The translations under genes were made by a program, and so were the position numbers. 64,000 nucleotides of DNA from Pseudomonas linyingensis (GTDB lineage: Bacteria; Pseudomonadota; Gammaproteobacteria; Pseudomonadales; Pseudomonadaceae), in NCBI RefSeq assembly GCF_900109175.1, contig NZ_FNZE01000019.1, positions 1 through 64,000 on the forward strand, in the 5' to 3' direction. This document shows, in pieces, positions 36,721 through 46,205 of this stretch. The stretch's first letter is position 1. Each line of letters opens with the position of its first letter. The notes under the pieces are model-generated. The model saw only the letters and a list, made by a program, of their open reading frames with translations. It did not search any database and was not told the DNA's origin.

Positions 36721-37254
36721 TCAGCATTCCTCCTCGTCCGCCCCGATGCGCCGGCGGAACAGCGGCCGCGGCTCGAGCACCGAGCGGCCATAGAGCACGC
36801 TGATGCCCTGCAGGCCCTTGAGGGCGTCGGCGGCGGACTTGTCCTCGCGTACGGCGAAGGCGTCGAAGCCGCACTGGCGCATGTGGCTGAGCTGGTCGCG
36901 CAGCACATCGCCGACCGAGCGCAGTTCGCCCTGCCAGCCCAGGCGGGTACGCAGCAGGTAGGCCTGGCTGTAGGCGCGGCCGTCGCGGAAGCTGGGGAAC
37001 TCCAGGGCGATCAGCGGCAGGCCGGCCAGCCAGGGCGCCAGCTCCTCGGGCTCGTCGTCGGGGGCCAGCCAGAGGCCGTCGCGGCTGTCGGCGCGCCCGG
37101 CCAGCACGTCCTCGCTCTGCCGCTGCCGCCACAGCGCCAGGGGCAACAGCAGCGGGCCGTCCGGCAGCGGCTCGAGCGGCTCACGCACCCAGTTCCAGGG
37201 ATCGTCGGCGACGAGGTGGGCGCCGCCCGTGCCCAGCTTGATCAGGTTGTTCAT
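36721..37254 (-). CDS. DUF934 protein, companion of sulfite/nitrite reductase
   Basis: 177 aa, no membrane or signal segment. IALEFPSFRDGRAYSQAYLLRTRLGWQGELRSVGDVLRDQLSHMRQCGFDAF is the DUF934 core. DUF934 genes almost always follow a cysI-like reductase gene, as here: its ATG overlaps the reductase stop by four bases. A role in assembling or partnering the reductase is inferred. Confidence 0.85.
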   Translation of the reverse strand: MNNLIKLGTGGAHLVADDPWNWVREPLEPLPDGPLLLPLALWRQRQSEDVLAGRADSRDGLWLAPDDEPEELAPWLAGLPLIALEFPSFRDGRAYSQAYLLRTRLGWQGELRSVGDVLRDQLSHMRQCGFDAFAVREDKSAADALKGLQGISVLYGRSVLEPRPLFRRRIGADEEEC

Positions 37255-38921
37255 GCCGAAGCCTCCTGCTGGCGGTAGACCCGTTCCTTGAACGGCTCCA
37301 GACCGATGCGCTGCACGGTGTCGACGAAGGGCTCGTCGCCCTCGCGGTAGGCGAGGAAGGTGTCGACCAGCCGTTCGATCACCTCGGGAATCTGCTCGGC
37401 GCCGAACGCCGGGCCGATCACCTTGCCCAGCGCGCTGGCCTTGCCCTGGGCGCCGCCGATGGTGACCTGGTACCACTCGCTGCCGTTCTTGTCGACGCCG
37501 AGGATGCCGATGTTACCGATGTGGTGGTGGGCGCAGGCGTTCATGCAGCCGGAGATGTTCAGGCTCAGCTCGCCCAGATCGTGCAGGTGGTCAAGATCCT
37601 CGAAACGCGCCTGGATGGCCTGGGCGATGGGGATCGACTTGGCGTTGGCCAGCGAACAGTAGTCGCCGCCCGGGCAGGCGATGATGTCGGTGAGCAGGCC
37701 GATGTTCGGCGTGGCCAGGCCCAACTCGCGGGCACGCTGCCAGACGGCATGCAGGTCGGCCTTGCGCACGTCGGGCAGCACGAGGTTCTGCTCATGGGCG
37801 ATGCGGATCTCGCCGAAGCCGTAACGCTCGGCCAGCTCGGCGATGCCTTCCATCTGCGCGGCGGTGACGTCACCCGGCGGCATGGCCGGCCCAGGCTTGG
37901 TGGACAGCACCACCGCGGCGTAGCCCGGCACCTTGTGCGCCTGGAGGTTGTGCGCGGCCCAGCGGGCGAACTCGGCATCGCCGGCCAGCGCGCTGCCGTA
38001 GTCCAGGTCGGTGTCGGACAGCGCCTCATACGCCGGCGGCGCGAAGAAGGCGGCGACGCGGCGGTATTCGGCTTCGGTCAGCTCGGCCGGGCCGTCCTTG
38101 ATGTGCTGCCACTCCTCCTCCACCTCGCGGGCGAAGGCCTCGACGCCGAGGGCCTTGACCAGGATCTTGATCCGCGCCTTGTACTTGTTGTCGCGCCGGC
38201 CGTGGCGGTTGAACACCCGCAGGATGGCCTCGATGTAGGACAGCAGGTGGCGCCAGGGCAGCGCCTCACGCACCTGCTGACCGAGGATCGGCGTGCGCCC
38301 CAGGCCGCCGCCGACCATCACCCGCAGCAGCAGCTCGCCGGCGGCATCGCGGTAAAGGTACAGGCCGATGTCGTGCATCATGATCGCCGCGCGGTCCTGC
38401 TCGGCCGAGCAGATGGCGATCTTGAACTTGCGCGGCAGGTAGAGGAACTCCGGATTGACCGTCGACCACTGGCGGAGGATTTCCGCCAGTGGTCGCGGGT
38501 CGAGCAACTCGTCGGCGGCCACTCCGGCGAAGGCCTCGGTGGTGATGTTGCGCACGCAGTTGCCGGAGGTCTGGATGGCATGCATCTCCACCTCGGCCAG
38601 GCGTTCGAGGATGTCGCCCACCTGCTCCAGCTCGATCCAGTTGAACTGGATGTTCTGCCGGGTGGTGAAGTGGCCGTAGTCACGGTCGTAGTGGCGGGCG
38701 ATGTGCGCCAGGGTGCGCATCTGGACGCTCGACAGCGTGCCGTAGGGGATGGCCACACGCAGCATGTAGGCGTGCTTCTGCAGATACAGACCGTTCTGCA
38801 GACGCAGCGGCAGGAACTCCTCCTCGCTCAGCTCGCCGTTCAGGCGACGCTCGATCTGGTCGCGAAACTGCGCGACCCGCTCGAGCACCAGGGCGTGGTC
38901 GTATTCGTCGTATTGGTACAT
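37251..38921 (-). CDS. cysI: Nitrite/sulfite reductase hemoprotein (CysI-like)
   Basis: 556 aa. Two ferredoxin-like/siroheme halves: RDYGHFTTRQNIQFNWIEL, SGNCVRNITT near 155, then the siroheme-[4Fe-4S] ligands ACPGGDYCSLANAKS and SGCMNACAHHHIGNIGI. It reduces sulfite to sulfide (or nitrite to ammonium) using electrons from a separate donor. The start at 38921 (MYQYDEYDHALV) fits the family. Divergent from orphan ccoN and coupled to the DUF934 gene. In P. aeruginosa a like block (PA4129-PA4134) with ccoN4 is cyanide-responsive, as I recall, which would make this a stress-linked paralogue rather than the sole assimilatory enzyme. Confidence 0.85.
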   Translation of the reverse strand: MYQYDEYDHALVLERVAQFRDQIERRLNGELSEEEFLPLRLQNGLYLQKHAYMLRVAIPYGTLSSVQMRTLAHIARHYDRDYGHFTTRQNIQFNWIELEQVGDILERLAEVEMHAIQTSGNCVRNITTEAFAGVAADELLDPRPLAEILRQWSTVNPEFLYLPRKFKIAICSAEQDRAAIMMHDIGLYLYRDAAGELLLRVMVGGGLGRTPILGQQVREALPWRHLLSYIEAILRVFNRHGRRDNKYKARIKILVKALGVEAFAREVEEEWQHIKDGPAELTEAEYRRVAAFFAPPAYEALSDTDLDYGSALAGDAEFARWAAHNLQAHKVPGYAAVVLSTKPGPAMPPGDVTAAQMEGIAELAERYGFGEIRIAHEQNLVLPDVRKADLHAVWQRARELGLATPNIGLLTDIIACPGGDYCSLANAKSIPIAQAIQARFEDLDHLHDLGELSLNISGCMNACAHHHIGNIGILGVDKNGSEWYQVTIGGAQGKASALGKVIGPAFGAEQIPEVIERLVDTFLAYREGDEPFVDTVQRIGLEPFKERVYRQQEASA

Positions 38922-39317
38922 GCGGGCTACCTCGTCCGGCCGGCCCATACCTTCAAGCAGGTGCGGGCAATCAGGGCGACGACTATGCCCGCGGCAATCG
39001 ACCAAAAACAGCGGCAGATCCGGCATAAAAAACCATATCAGATGTCTGACCTGTGCTCCGGCAACCCGGCGTAGCTGCTGCACACCGGCATGGTTCCCTC
39101 CGCTCGCTATTTCCGCCTCCGAAATTGCGCAAGAGCCTCCGGAATATCCGCAGGGAGGGCGCCTTGGAGGTTCCCGTGCAAGTCCTTGTGCCATTCTGAT
39201 ACGGTTTTAACGATTTAATCTGAGTCTGTTTTACCCAAGTCACGCCTTCTACAGTGGGCCCTGCACAACTCCCCGCGGAGCTGTAGCCATGGACTTATTC
39301 AGTAGAAAGGTTTCGAC
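38922..39317. promoter_or_regulatory. Divergent promoter region of cysI-like and orphan ccoN genes
   Basis: About 396 bases with AT-rich patches (ACGGTTTTAACGATTTAATC near 39198, and AAAAACCATATCAGATG near 39029) suited to two promoters. No full FNR/Anr box (TTGAT-N4-ATCAA) was found by eye. No small gene is evident. Confidence 0.45.
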
Positions 39318-40745
<1,428 letters not shown>

Positions 40746-40751
40746 CCTTTT

Positions 40752-40780
40752 GCCCGGCGCCCCTGCGCCGGGCTTTTTTA
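40752..40780 (+). terminator. Intrinsic terminator after ccoN
   Basis: GCCCGGCGC and GCGCCGGGC form a perfect 9-bp stem with a CCCT loop followed by TTTTTTA. It lies between ccoN and the small downstream gene, which must be served by readthrough or its own promoter. Confidence 0.85.
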
Positions 40781-40793
40781 TTTCCGGAGAACC

Positions 40794-41030
40794 ATGATGG
40801 CCAACGAACTCTGGCTGCTGACCTGCGTGACCCTGTTCATCACCGCCGTGCAGTTCTGTCTCTCGGGCAAGAGCCAGCGCGGACTGGACGAGGCAACCAT
40901 GCTGCCCTTCGCCGACGATCCGGAGGTGGCGCGGCGCATGGAGCTGGCCACCGGGCGCAGCCGCACGGGCTGCCCCTGTCCGGGTTCCTGTGCTGGCCAC
41001 TGCGAGGACTGGGGAAGCTTCACGGCCTGA
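40794..41030 (+). CDS. Small membrane protein with Cys-rich tail
   Basis: 78 aa. One N-terminal membrane helix (LWLLTCVTLFITAVQFCL), a cytoplasmic-type middle (GLDEATMLPFADDPEVARRMELATG), and a tail with four Cys in a CPCPGSCAGHC arrangement suited to metal or Fe-S binding. CGGAG precedes tandem ATGs at 40794 and 40797. Homologues beside ccoN4 in P. aeruginosa are remembered; function unknown. Confidence 0.7.
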   Translation: MMANELWLLTCVTLFITAVQFCLSGKSQRGLDEATMLPFADDPEVARRMELATGRSRTGCPCPGSCAGHCEDWGSFTA

Positions 41031-41172
41031 GTGAGGTCTACCTGCCGTATGCCGGATACTCTGTCCGCGATAGAGGCTTTGACCAAGCGAGCCAGCAGGA
41101 GCCCACCAGTCGTCACCGAGCATCGAAAGCAGATGAGCTTCATGCGATTGCCCTGGGGTAACGCTTGCCCTG

Positions 41173-41334
41173 CTAGTGGCCTTTGCAGTCAGTTAACTCA
41201 AGCTCGGATGACCATAAGTTCCGATACACCTCGCCGCGACAAGTCATAGCAGGGCTATGACGAGGAATGACAACGCTTTATCGGGGCCATGGGCGCCGGA
41301 ATTGATCGACAGAACTTACCTTACAGATCACTAG
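41173..41334. mobile_element. MITE-like element, copy 2 (about 162 bp)
   Basis: Starts CTAGTGGCCT and ends GATCACTAG, with the same internal hairpin GTCATAG-CAGGG-CTATGAC and the same CGACAAGTC...GAGGAATGAC core as the copy at 1987. Its terminal CTAG coincides with the TAG stop (minus strand) of the AraC gene at 41331, so the element abuts that gene exactly. Confidence 0.65.
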
Positions 41335-42383
41335 CGTTGCCGCCGCGCCTCTGCCCGCTGCACCGTCATGCTCGGCGTTTCGCCGAACAGCTTGCGGTAC
41401 TCGCTGGAGAAGCGTCCCTGGTGGGTTAAGCCCCAGCTCAGAGCGATCTCGCAGATGTTGCGCTGCGAGCGATCCTCGAGGAGGTCCTGACGCACGGCGG
41501 TCAGGCGGTGCTTGCGCAGGTAGGCCATCGGCGACAGGCCGAAATACTTGCCGAAGCCTTCGTACAGCTTGAAGCGCGATACGCCGGCGGCCTGCTCGAT
41601 GTCTTCGAGGTACATTTCCTGGCGGGCGTTGGCCAGGATGAAATCGCGGGCGCGCACCAGGTAGTACGGCAGCTTGACCTGCAGGCGCTCGCGCAGCTCC
41701 CGCGTGTAGTTGTGCGGCTGGGTGAGGATCAGCCCCTTGATCAGCGCGCTCTCCATGTCCCGCGTGAAATAGAGCTCGTCGTAGAGATCGCGGCTGCGCT
41801 CCAGTTCGTCGGCCAGGTGGCGGACCATCCGCCACCAGGAGGCCGAGCCGCCCTGGACGGCGTCCATCTCCGGCTCGAAGCTGAGCGGCACTTCCACTGA
41901 ACGCTGCAGCAGCTCCTCCAGGGTCTTGAGGATGGCCGCCTGTGGAATGGCGACCTGCAGCTTGCGGCAGTCGCCGGCGATGGTCAGCTCCTGATGCTCG
42001 AAGGGCATGACGATCACCCCGCAGTCCCGGTCGGAGCGCAGCAGCCGCCCGGCCTTGGCCAGTTCCTGCTCGCCCGACAGCGGCAGGCTGAGGCTGTAGC
42101 AATTGAGCTTCATGTCCTCGCCGACACCGATGGTCACGTCGGTGCCGTACTGGACGTAGCCGAGGATCGTCGAAGTGGAGCGCAGCACGTTGCCGCTGTG
42201 GTGGAACTGGATGCGCTCGGGCTTGCTGGCCCTGAGTACATGCGGACCGCAGACTTCGGACATCCAGGAACGTGCTCCAGCGAGATCGAAGCGATCGGCC
42301 GAGATATCCCGACAATGCAGATCGTTGTTGTTCATCGCGAGGCACCTGTTGAATCTGGTCAATCGGTTGCGCTGTGACGGCGC
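41326..42383. repeat. Direct repeat A containing an AntR-type gene
   Basis: From GATCACTAG to TGACGGCGC this 1058-bp stretch aligns with 49370-50430 (1061 bp; the three extra bases are one codon). Both are in the same orientation. The two encode proteins differing at about 14 residues. The ~7-kb interval between them is the iif-type indole cluster. Confidence 0.85.
41331..42335 (-). CDS. AraC/XylS-family regulator, AntR paralogue (copy A)
   Basis: 334 aa from ATG 42335, chosen to match the paralogue at 49375. N-terminal ~200 residues form the effector half (HVLRASKPERIQFHHSGNVLRSTSTILGYVQYGTDV, AraC_binding_2-like); C-terminal ~100 form two helix-turn-helix motifs (YLEDIEQAAGVSRFKLYEGFGKYF and ICEIALSWGLTHQGRFSSEYRKLFG). 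It is about 96% identical to the AntR-type protein at 49375, with 14 substitutions by eye, several in the second HTH. It should sense an aromatic such as anthranilate. The next upstream gene is the iif porin behind a terminator, so its own promoter is expected. One copy may be redundant or diverging. Confidence 0.85.
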   Translation of the reverse strand: MNNNDLHCRDISADRFDLAGARSWMSEVCGPHVLRASKPERIQFHHSGNVLRSTSTILGYVQYGTDVTIGVGEDMKLNCYSLSLPLSGEQELAKAGRLLRSDRDCGVIVMPFEHQELTIAGDCRKLQVAIPQAAILKTLEELLQRSVEVPLSFEPEMDAVQGGSASWWRMVRHLADELERSRDLYDELYFTRDMESALIKGLILTQPHNYTRELRERLQVKLPYYLVRARDFILANARQEMYLEDIEQAAGVSRFKLYEGFGKYFGLSPMAYLRKHRLTAVRQDLLEDRSQRNICEIALSWGLTHQGRFSSEYRKLFGETPSMTVQRAEARRQR

Positions 42384-42492
42384 ATCTGAACTTACAACCG
42401 CAATCAGCATGCTGCGATTGCTCTGCCATCCATCCGAAATATCAGATCCGTTTCATATGTTTATGGATATTCCTCATGAATGGTAGTCCGTT

Positions 42493-42520
42493 AAAAAAGG
42501 CCCGCCGCAAGCGGCAGGCC
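42493..42520 (-). terminator. Terminator of the iif-type operon
   Basis: Read on the minus strand, GGCCTGCCG-CTTG-CGGCGGGCC is a 9-bp stem with one G-T pair followed by TTTTTTAAC. It ends the operon 30 bases after the outer-membrane channel gene. Confidence 0.8.
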
Positions 42521-42549
42521 AAGGGACGACCCCAGATCGTCCTTGCGAT

Positions 42550-43497
42550 TCAGAAGTGGTGGACGTACCTCACCTGGATCCGCGATCCATCCGGTCGGTT
42601 CTCCACGTCCTGCTCGAAGTAGGCGTTGAAGAACAGATGGTCGTCCTGCGAGAAGCTGTACATCCCGCCCGGCCCGATTGCCCAGACCTTTTCCCGGCGC
42701 CCCGACACCTCATGGCCGTCGATCCTGGTATCGGTGAACTGATTCAACCAGTAGCCATTCAGGCCCAGTCGCAGCTGTGGCGTCACCGCATACGCAGTGG
42801 CCAGGTTGGCGTGCAGCGCCTGGCCGGCCTGGATGTCGTCGGCACCGCCATAGCTGTAGTTCGGGTCGTCGTTCTTGCCGTTGTAGAGGTAATGGGCACG
42901 GATCGACGCGGTCCACTTGGGGGTGAACCAATAGGTCGCGGCCCAGTAGGGATTGAATGACCAGGCGTTCGCGCCCGGATTGATCGCGTGGTCGTTGTCG
43001 TACTTGCCCGTGGGCAGATTCACCTGCAGCTCGATGCGGTGGATGAAGCGCGGCCCCGCCTCGCCCATGATCGGATCGAACTGGATGAACGGGCCCACCA
43101 GCAAGTCGCCCATTCCGCTCTGTGCCTTGAGGGCGGCATTGTCCAGTCCGTCATCGACATCCATGCTGGTCACCACCGGCAGCACGGCGTTCAAACCCAG
43201 GCTGGCGTTCCCCAGACGCAGGTTCGACAGGTAGCTCAGCTGGGTCACCGCGACCTGGTAGTGCAGATCCTGGTCCGGCAGCGGCAGATCCTTGCCGTCG
43301 CCATCGCGCAGATGATCCGCGCGATAGTCCTGGAAATATTCCTGGATGTACCAGCCGGGCCCTGCCGGCAAGCCGCCGTCGAGGAAGGTGGTGAGCCCCA
43401 GGTTGACCACCGGCAGGTCGTAGGCCTGGGCGGCCTGCCCCCCGTACAGTCCCGCTCCGATCAGACAAAACTGCAACGCTCTCGTCGTTCTTCTCAT
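42550..43497 (-). CDS. Outer-membrane channel, MetA-pathway-of-phenol-degradation family
   Basis: 315 aa. Signal peptide (RALQFCLIGAGLYGGQAAQA, cleavage before YDLP). The remainder is a beta-barrel: alternating amphipathic strands (IHRIELQVNLPTGKY, AWSFNPYWAATYWFTPKWTASIRAHYLYNG, QALHANLATAYAVTPQLRLGLNGYWL) ending in VRYVHHF with terminal Phe. This family (Phenol_MetA_deg, SphA-like) accompanies aromatic catabolic operons and is thought to admit hydrophobic substrates. Last gene of the iif-type operon, 31 bases after the flavin reductase. Probably takes up indole or a related ring compound. Confidence 0.8.
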   Translation of the reverse strand: MRRTTRALQFCLIGAGLYGGQAAQAYDLPVVNLGLTTFLDGGLPAGPGWYIQEYFQDYRADHLRDGDGKDLPLPDQDLHYQVAVTQLSYLSNLRLGNASLGLNAVLPVVTSMDVDDGLDNAALKAQSGMGDLLVGPFIQFDPIMGEAGPRFIHRIELQVNLPTGKYDNDHAINPGANAWSFNPYWAATYWFTPKWTASIRAHYLYNGKNDDPNYSYGGADDIQAGQALHANLATAYAVTPQLRLGLNGYWLNQFTDTRIDGHEVSGRREKVWAIGPGGMYSFSQDDHLFFNAYFEQDVENRPDGSRIQVRYVHHF

Positions 43498-43528
43498 GGT
43501 TCTCTCTTTCTGCAAGGCGGTGGCAGCG

Positions 43529-44065
43529 TTACTGGCCCAGGGCCGGATGCGAGGCGGCGACCCGGTACTGGCCTGCATGGAAGATCAGCGGTTCTCCGCC
43601 GCTGCTTGTGTACTCTTCGATCTGTCCGATGAAGATCAGATGGTCGCCGCCCTCGTACTGGGTGAGGTTGCGGCACACCAGGCTGGCGATGACCCCCTCC
43701 AGCAAGGGCACACCACCTGCACCGGTCTGGTATGCGATGTCGGCGAACTTGTCCGCAGCCCCCCGGGCGAAGTGTCCGGAGAGGCCATGCTGGTCGGCAG
43801 CCAGCACGTTGATGGCGAAATGGCTGGCGGCAAGGAAGTCGTCCAGACTCGGCGCGCTGCGCGAAATACTCCAGAGCACCAGCGGCGGATCCAGGGACAC
43901 CGAGGAGAAGGAGTTCGCGGTCATCCCCACGTTGCGCCCGTTGGCCGCGCGGGTGGTGATCACGGTGACGCCGGTGGCGAACTGGCCGAGCAGGCTGCGC
44001 AATGCGCGCGGATCACTGTCCCGGGCGCTGGCCATTTCGGTGACTGCACTGGCAATGGCATTCAT
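43529..44065 (-). CDS. iifD: Flavin reductase of the indole monooxygenase (IifD/StyB-like)
   Basis: 178 aa. Flavin reductase-like split barrel: LLGQFATGVTVITTRA, VGMTANSFSSVSLDPPLVLWSI (FMN/FAD loop), HFAINVLAADQHGLSGHFA, and GGDHLIFIGQIEEY. It supplies reduced FAD to the monooxygenase encoded immediately upstream, 17 bases away. The start at 44065 (MNAIASAV) follows GGAGAG. Cytoplasmic; uses NADH or NADPH. Confidence 0.85.
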   Translation of the reverse strand: MNAIASAVTEMASARDSDPRALRSLLGQFATGVTVITTRAANGRNVGMTANSFSSVSLDPPLVLWSISRSAPSLDDFLAASHFAINVLAADQHGLSGHFARGAADKFADIAYQTGAGGVPLLEGVIASLVCRNLTQYEGGDHLIFIGQIEEYTSSGGEPLIFHAGQYRVAASHPALGQ

Positions 44066-44082
44066 GATCGCTCTCCGGGGCC

Positions 44083-45321
44083 TCAGGCGGCCTTGCTGGA
44101 ATGGTCGCGGATCATGCCCGCACACTGGTCGGCGTCGAACCACCAGGGTGCGAAGCTGCGCGGGTCATCGAAGCCGTTGGCGATGGCCGAGGCCAGCGGT
44201 CGCGACTGGCTGGCGGAAGCCAGCAGATCCAGCATGTGCGGGGCCGGCGGAACCAGCATGGTGTTGGTCCAGCGCACCACATGCTGGGCATAGCTCCAGT
44301 AGCGCTCGAAGGTTTCGCGCATCCAGGCGTCGGTGAACGGCTGATCACCGTGGGCGAGAATCGAATCCAGGTAGATCCGCGTGCACTTGGCGGCGTTGTT
44401 GGAGCCTTGCCCGGTGATCGGGTCGTTCACCACCAGCGCATCGGCCATGCCGAATACCCGGCGCCCGGAAGGCAGCTCGAGCACCGGCTTGCGCACCATC
44501 GGCGTGAAGCGCCCGGAGAGGAAGCCGTTGGCGTCGGTCAGTTCGACGGAGCGGCAGCGCTCGGCCTCCCAGGGCGTGTAGCGACGGATGATTTCCAGGC
44601 TCTTTTCCAGATGCTGTTCGGGCGACTGAACACCCTGCCAGCAGTCCATGGGGCCACCGGGAATGCCCTCGAAGACCATGATTTCGCAGGGGCCGCTGGT
44701 GGTCAGGGCCGGAAAGGCGAAGTACTCGCCGACGCCCGGGATCAGGTTGAAGGCGACCCTGGAGAACGGCGACATCGGGGTCATACCCTTCACGTAGGTG
44801 AGCGCCAGCGCCCGCTGCGGTTGCTGGAAGGTGGTGCGCTCGGCATCGCGGGGGAACAGGTTGACGATCTCGCCCTTGCCGGCGGCCAGCAGCACCAGGT
44901 CATGGCTGGCGGCGAGCTTTTCCAGTTCGGGCAAGCCGACATCCTGGATCAGCACTTCACCGCCGCGCCGGACGATCTCCTCCATCCACACCGGCATCTT
45001 CACCCGCTGGTCGACGGACTGGGCGTAGCGTTCCAGGCGCGCGGCCCAGCTGAGCAGCTTCTCGCCGGGCTTTTCCGGATGCGGCACGGTGAGGCCGATG
45101 CCTTCGACCGCGGGGCACTGGTCCTCCCAGAAGTTCAACCCCAGATCGCGCTCGGTCTGCAGCGCAGTGTGGAACATGCACTGGCTGGACAGGACCTTGC
45201 CGTTGCGGATTTCCTCCCCCGTGCGATTGGTGGCGAGGGTCACGTGGTAACCCTTGGCGAGAAGGCCTGCGGCCAGTTGCAGGCCGGCCTGGCCGGCTCC
45301 GACGATGGCGATTCGACGCAT
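44083..45321 (-). CDS. iifC: FAD-dependent indole/styrene monooxygenase (IifC/StyA-like)
   Basis: 412 aa. N-terminal FAD fold RRIAIVGAGQAGLQLA with GxGxxG at residues 8-13; LLAAGKGEIVNLFPRD; TTFQQPQRALALTYVKGM; NDPITGQGSNNAAKC (FAD pyrophosphate loop); and the C-terminal VRWTNTMLVPPAPHML resembling StyA. No NAD(P)H-binding motif, as expected for a two-component enzyme fed by IifD. It should epoxidise the pyrrole ring of indole, giving the 2,3-dihydrodiol or indoxyl unless drawn on by IifB. ATG 45321 is chosen for its CCAGGAG site and match to StyA starts; an in-frame ATG at 45399 would add 26 residues. Confidence 0.88.
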   Translation of the reverse strand: MRRIAIVGAGQAGLQLAAGLLAKGYHVTLATNRTGEEIRNGKVLSSQCMFHTALQTERDLGLNFWEDQCPAVEGIGLTVPHPEKPGEKLLSWAARLERYAQSVDQRVKMPVWMEEIVRRGGEVLIQDVGLPELEKLAASHDLVLLAAGKGEIVNLFPRDAERTTFQQPQRALALTYVKGMTPMSPFSRVAFNLIPGVGEYFAFPALTTSGPCEIMVFEGIPGGPMDCWQGVQSPEQHLEKSLEIIRRYTPWEAERCRSVELTDANGFLSGRFTPMVRKPVLELPSGRRVFGMADALVVNDPITGQGSNNAAKCTRIYLDSILAHGDQPFTDAWMRETFERYWSYAQHVVRWTNTMLVPPAPHMLDLLASASQSRPLASAIANGFDDPRSFAPWWFDADQCAGMIRDHSSKAA

Positions 45322-45409
45322 TTTTGTTCTCCTGGAGTGCGACTGCTGCGGTTGCGGCGCGTGCTGGGCGCCGAACATTTTCTGGAAGAGTCTTTTCATC
45401 GCTGGACCC

Positions 45410-46195
45410 TCACTCGGCGAGCCGCGGGATGGCCGGCTGGTTCTGCTCCGGCCCCATCACCGAATAGCCGCCGTCGACGGCGTAGTCCGCGCCGGTCACG
45501 AAGCTGGCCGCCGGCGAACAGAGGAAGGCGACCACATTGGCCACTTCGGCCGGGTCGCCGAGGCGCCCCAGCAGGTGGTAGGAAGCCGCCACGGCATCCG
45601 CCTTGGCGCGGTCGCCGCCGCTGACTTCGCTGATCACCCGCGACCAGGTCCAGCCAGGCGAGACCGAGTTGACCCGGATGCCGTCGGCGGCCAGATCCAT
45701 GGCCATGCTGCGCGTCAGCTGCAACATGGCCGCCTTGGACACCGGGTAGAGCCAGCGGCCGGTCTGCGCGCACTTCGCCGAGATGGAGGTGAAGTTGACG
45801 ACGCAGCCATCGCGCGCCTTGAGGTCGGCGTGCACGGCCTGGGTCAGCACCACGGCCGACACCAGGTTGACGTCCAGCGCCTGCAACCAGTCCTGGCGGC
45901 CGGAGGCGAACCCGTCGTCCCCATAGCTGCAGGCCAGGTTCACCAGGGTGTCGATGCCGCCGAAGCAGGCGCGCACCTCAGCCACGGCGGCAGCGATGCG
46001 GGCATCGTCGGTGATGTCGACCGGGAAGAATGCCGCTGCTTCTCCGAGCTCTGCGGCCACCCGCTGGCCGGCTTCGCCGTCGATGTCGAACAGGGCGACC
46101 CGGTAGCCCGCATCGATCAGGGCGCGAGCCACGGCGTGGCCGATCAGGGTGGCGCCACCACTGACGATGGCTGCCTTGTCATGATTCGTGGACAT
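45410..46195 (-). CDS. iifB: SDR dehydrogenase of indole dihydrodiol (IifB-like)
   Basis: 261 aa, classical short-chain dehydrogenase. Cofactor loop IVSGGATLIGHAVA (Ser/Gly variant of TGxxxGIG), FDIDGE acid favouring NAD, NLACS in place of NNAG, catalytic Ser137-Tyr150-Lys154 (FTSIS...YPVSK), and SPGWTWSRV. The iif homologue oxidises indole-2,3-dihydrodiol to 3-hydroxyindolin-2-one and thereby prevents indigo. Ten bases separate it from iifA. Assigned by context as well as family, since SDR substrates cannot be read from motifs. Confidence 0.82.
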   Translation of the reverse strand: MSTNHDKAAIVSGGATLIGHAVARALIDAGYRVALFDIDGEAGQRVAAELGEAAAFFPVDITDDARIAAAVAEVRACFGGIDTLVNLACSYGDDGFASGRQDWLQALDVNLVSAVVLTQAVHADLKARDGCVVNFTSISAKCAQTGRWLYPVSKAAMLQLTRSMAMDLAADGIRVNSVSPGWTWSRVISEVSGGDRAKADAVAASYHLLGRLGDPAEVANVVAFLCSPAASFVTGADYAVDGGYSVMGPEQNQPAIPRLAE

Positions 46196-46205
46196 GGGCG
46201 GCCCC

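Noticed and set aside
45322-45399. A 26-residue N-terminal extension on the indole monooxygenase
   Set aside because: The Rossmann beta-strand begins at the ATG of 45321, which has a better ribosome site; the extension is basic and unlike StyA.
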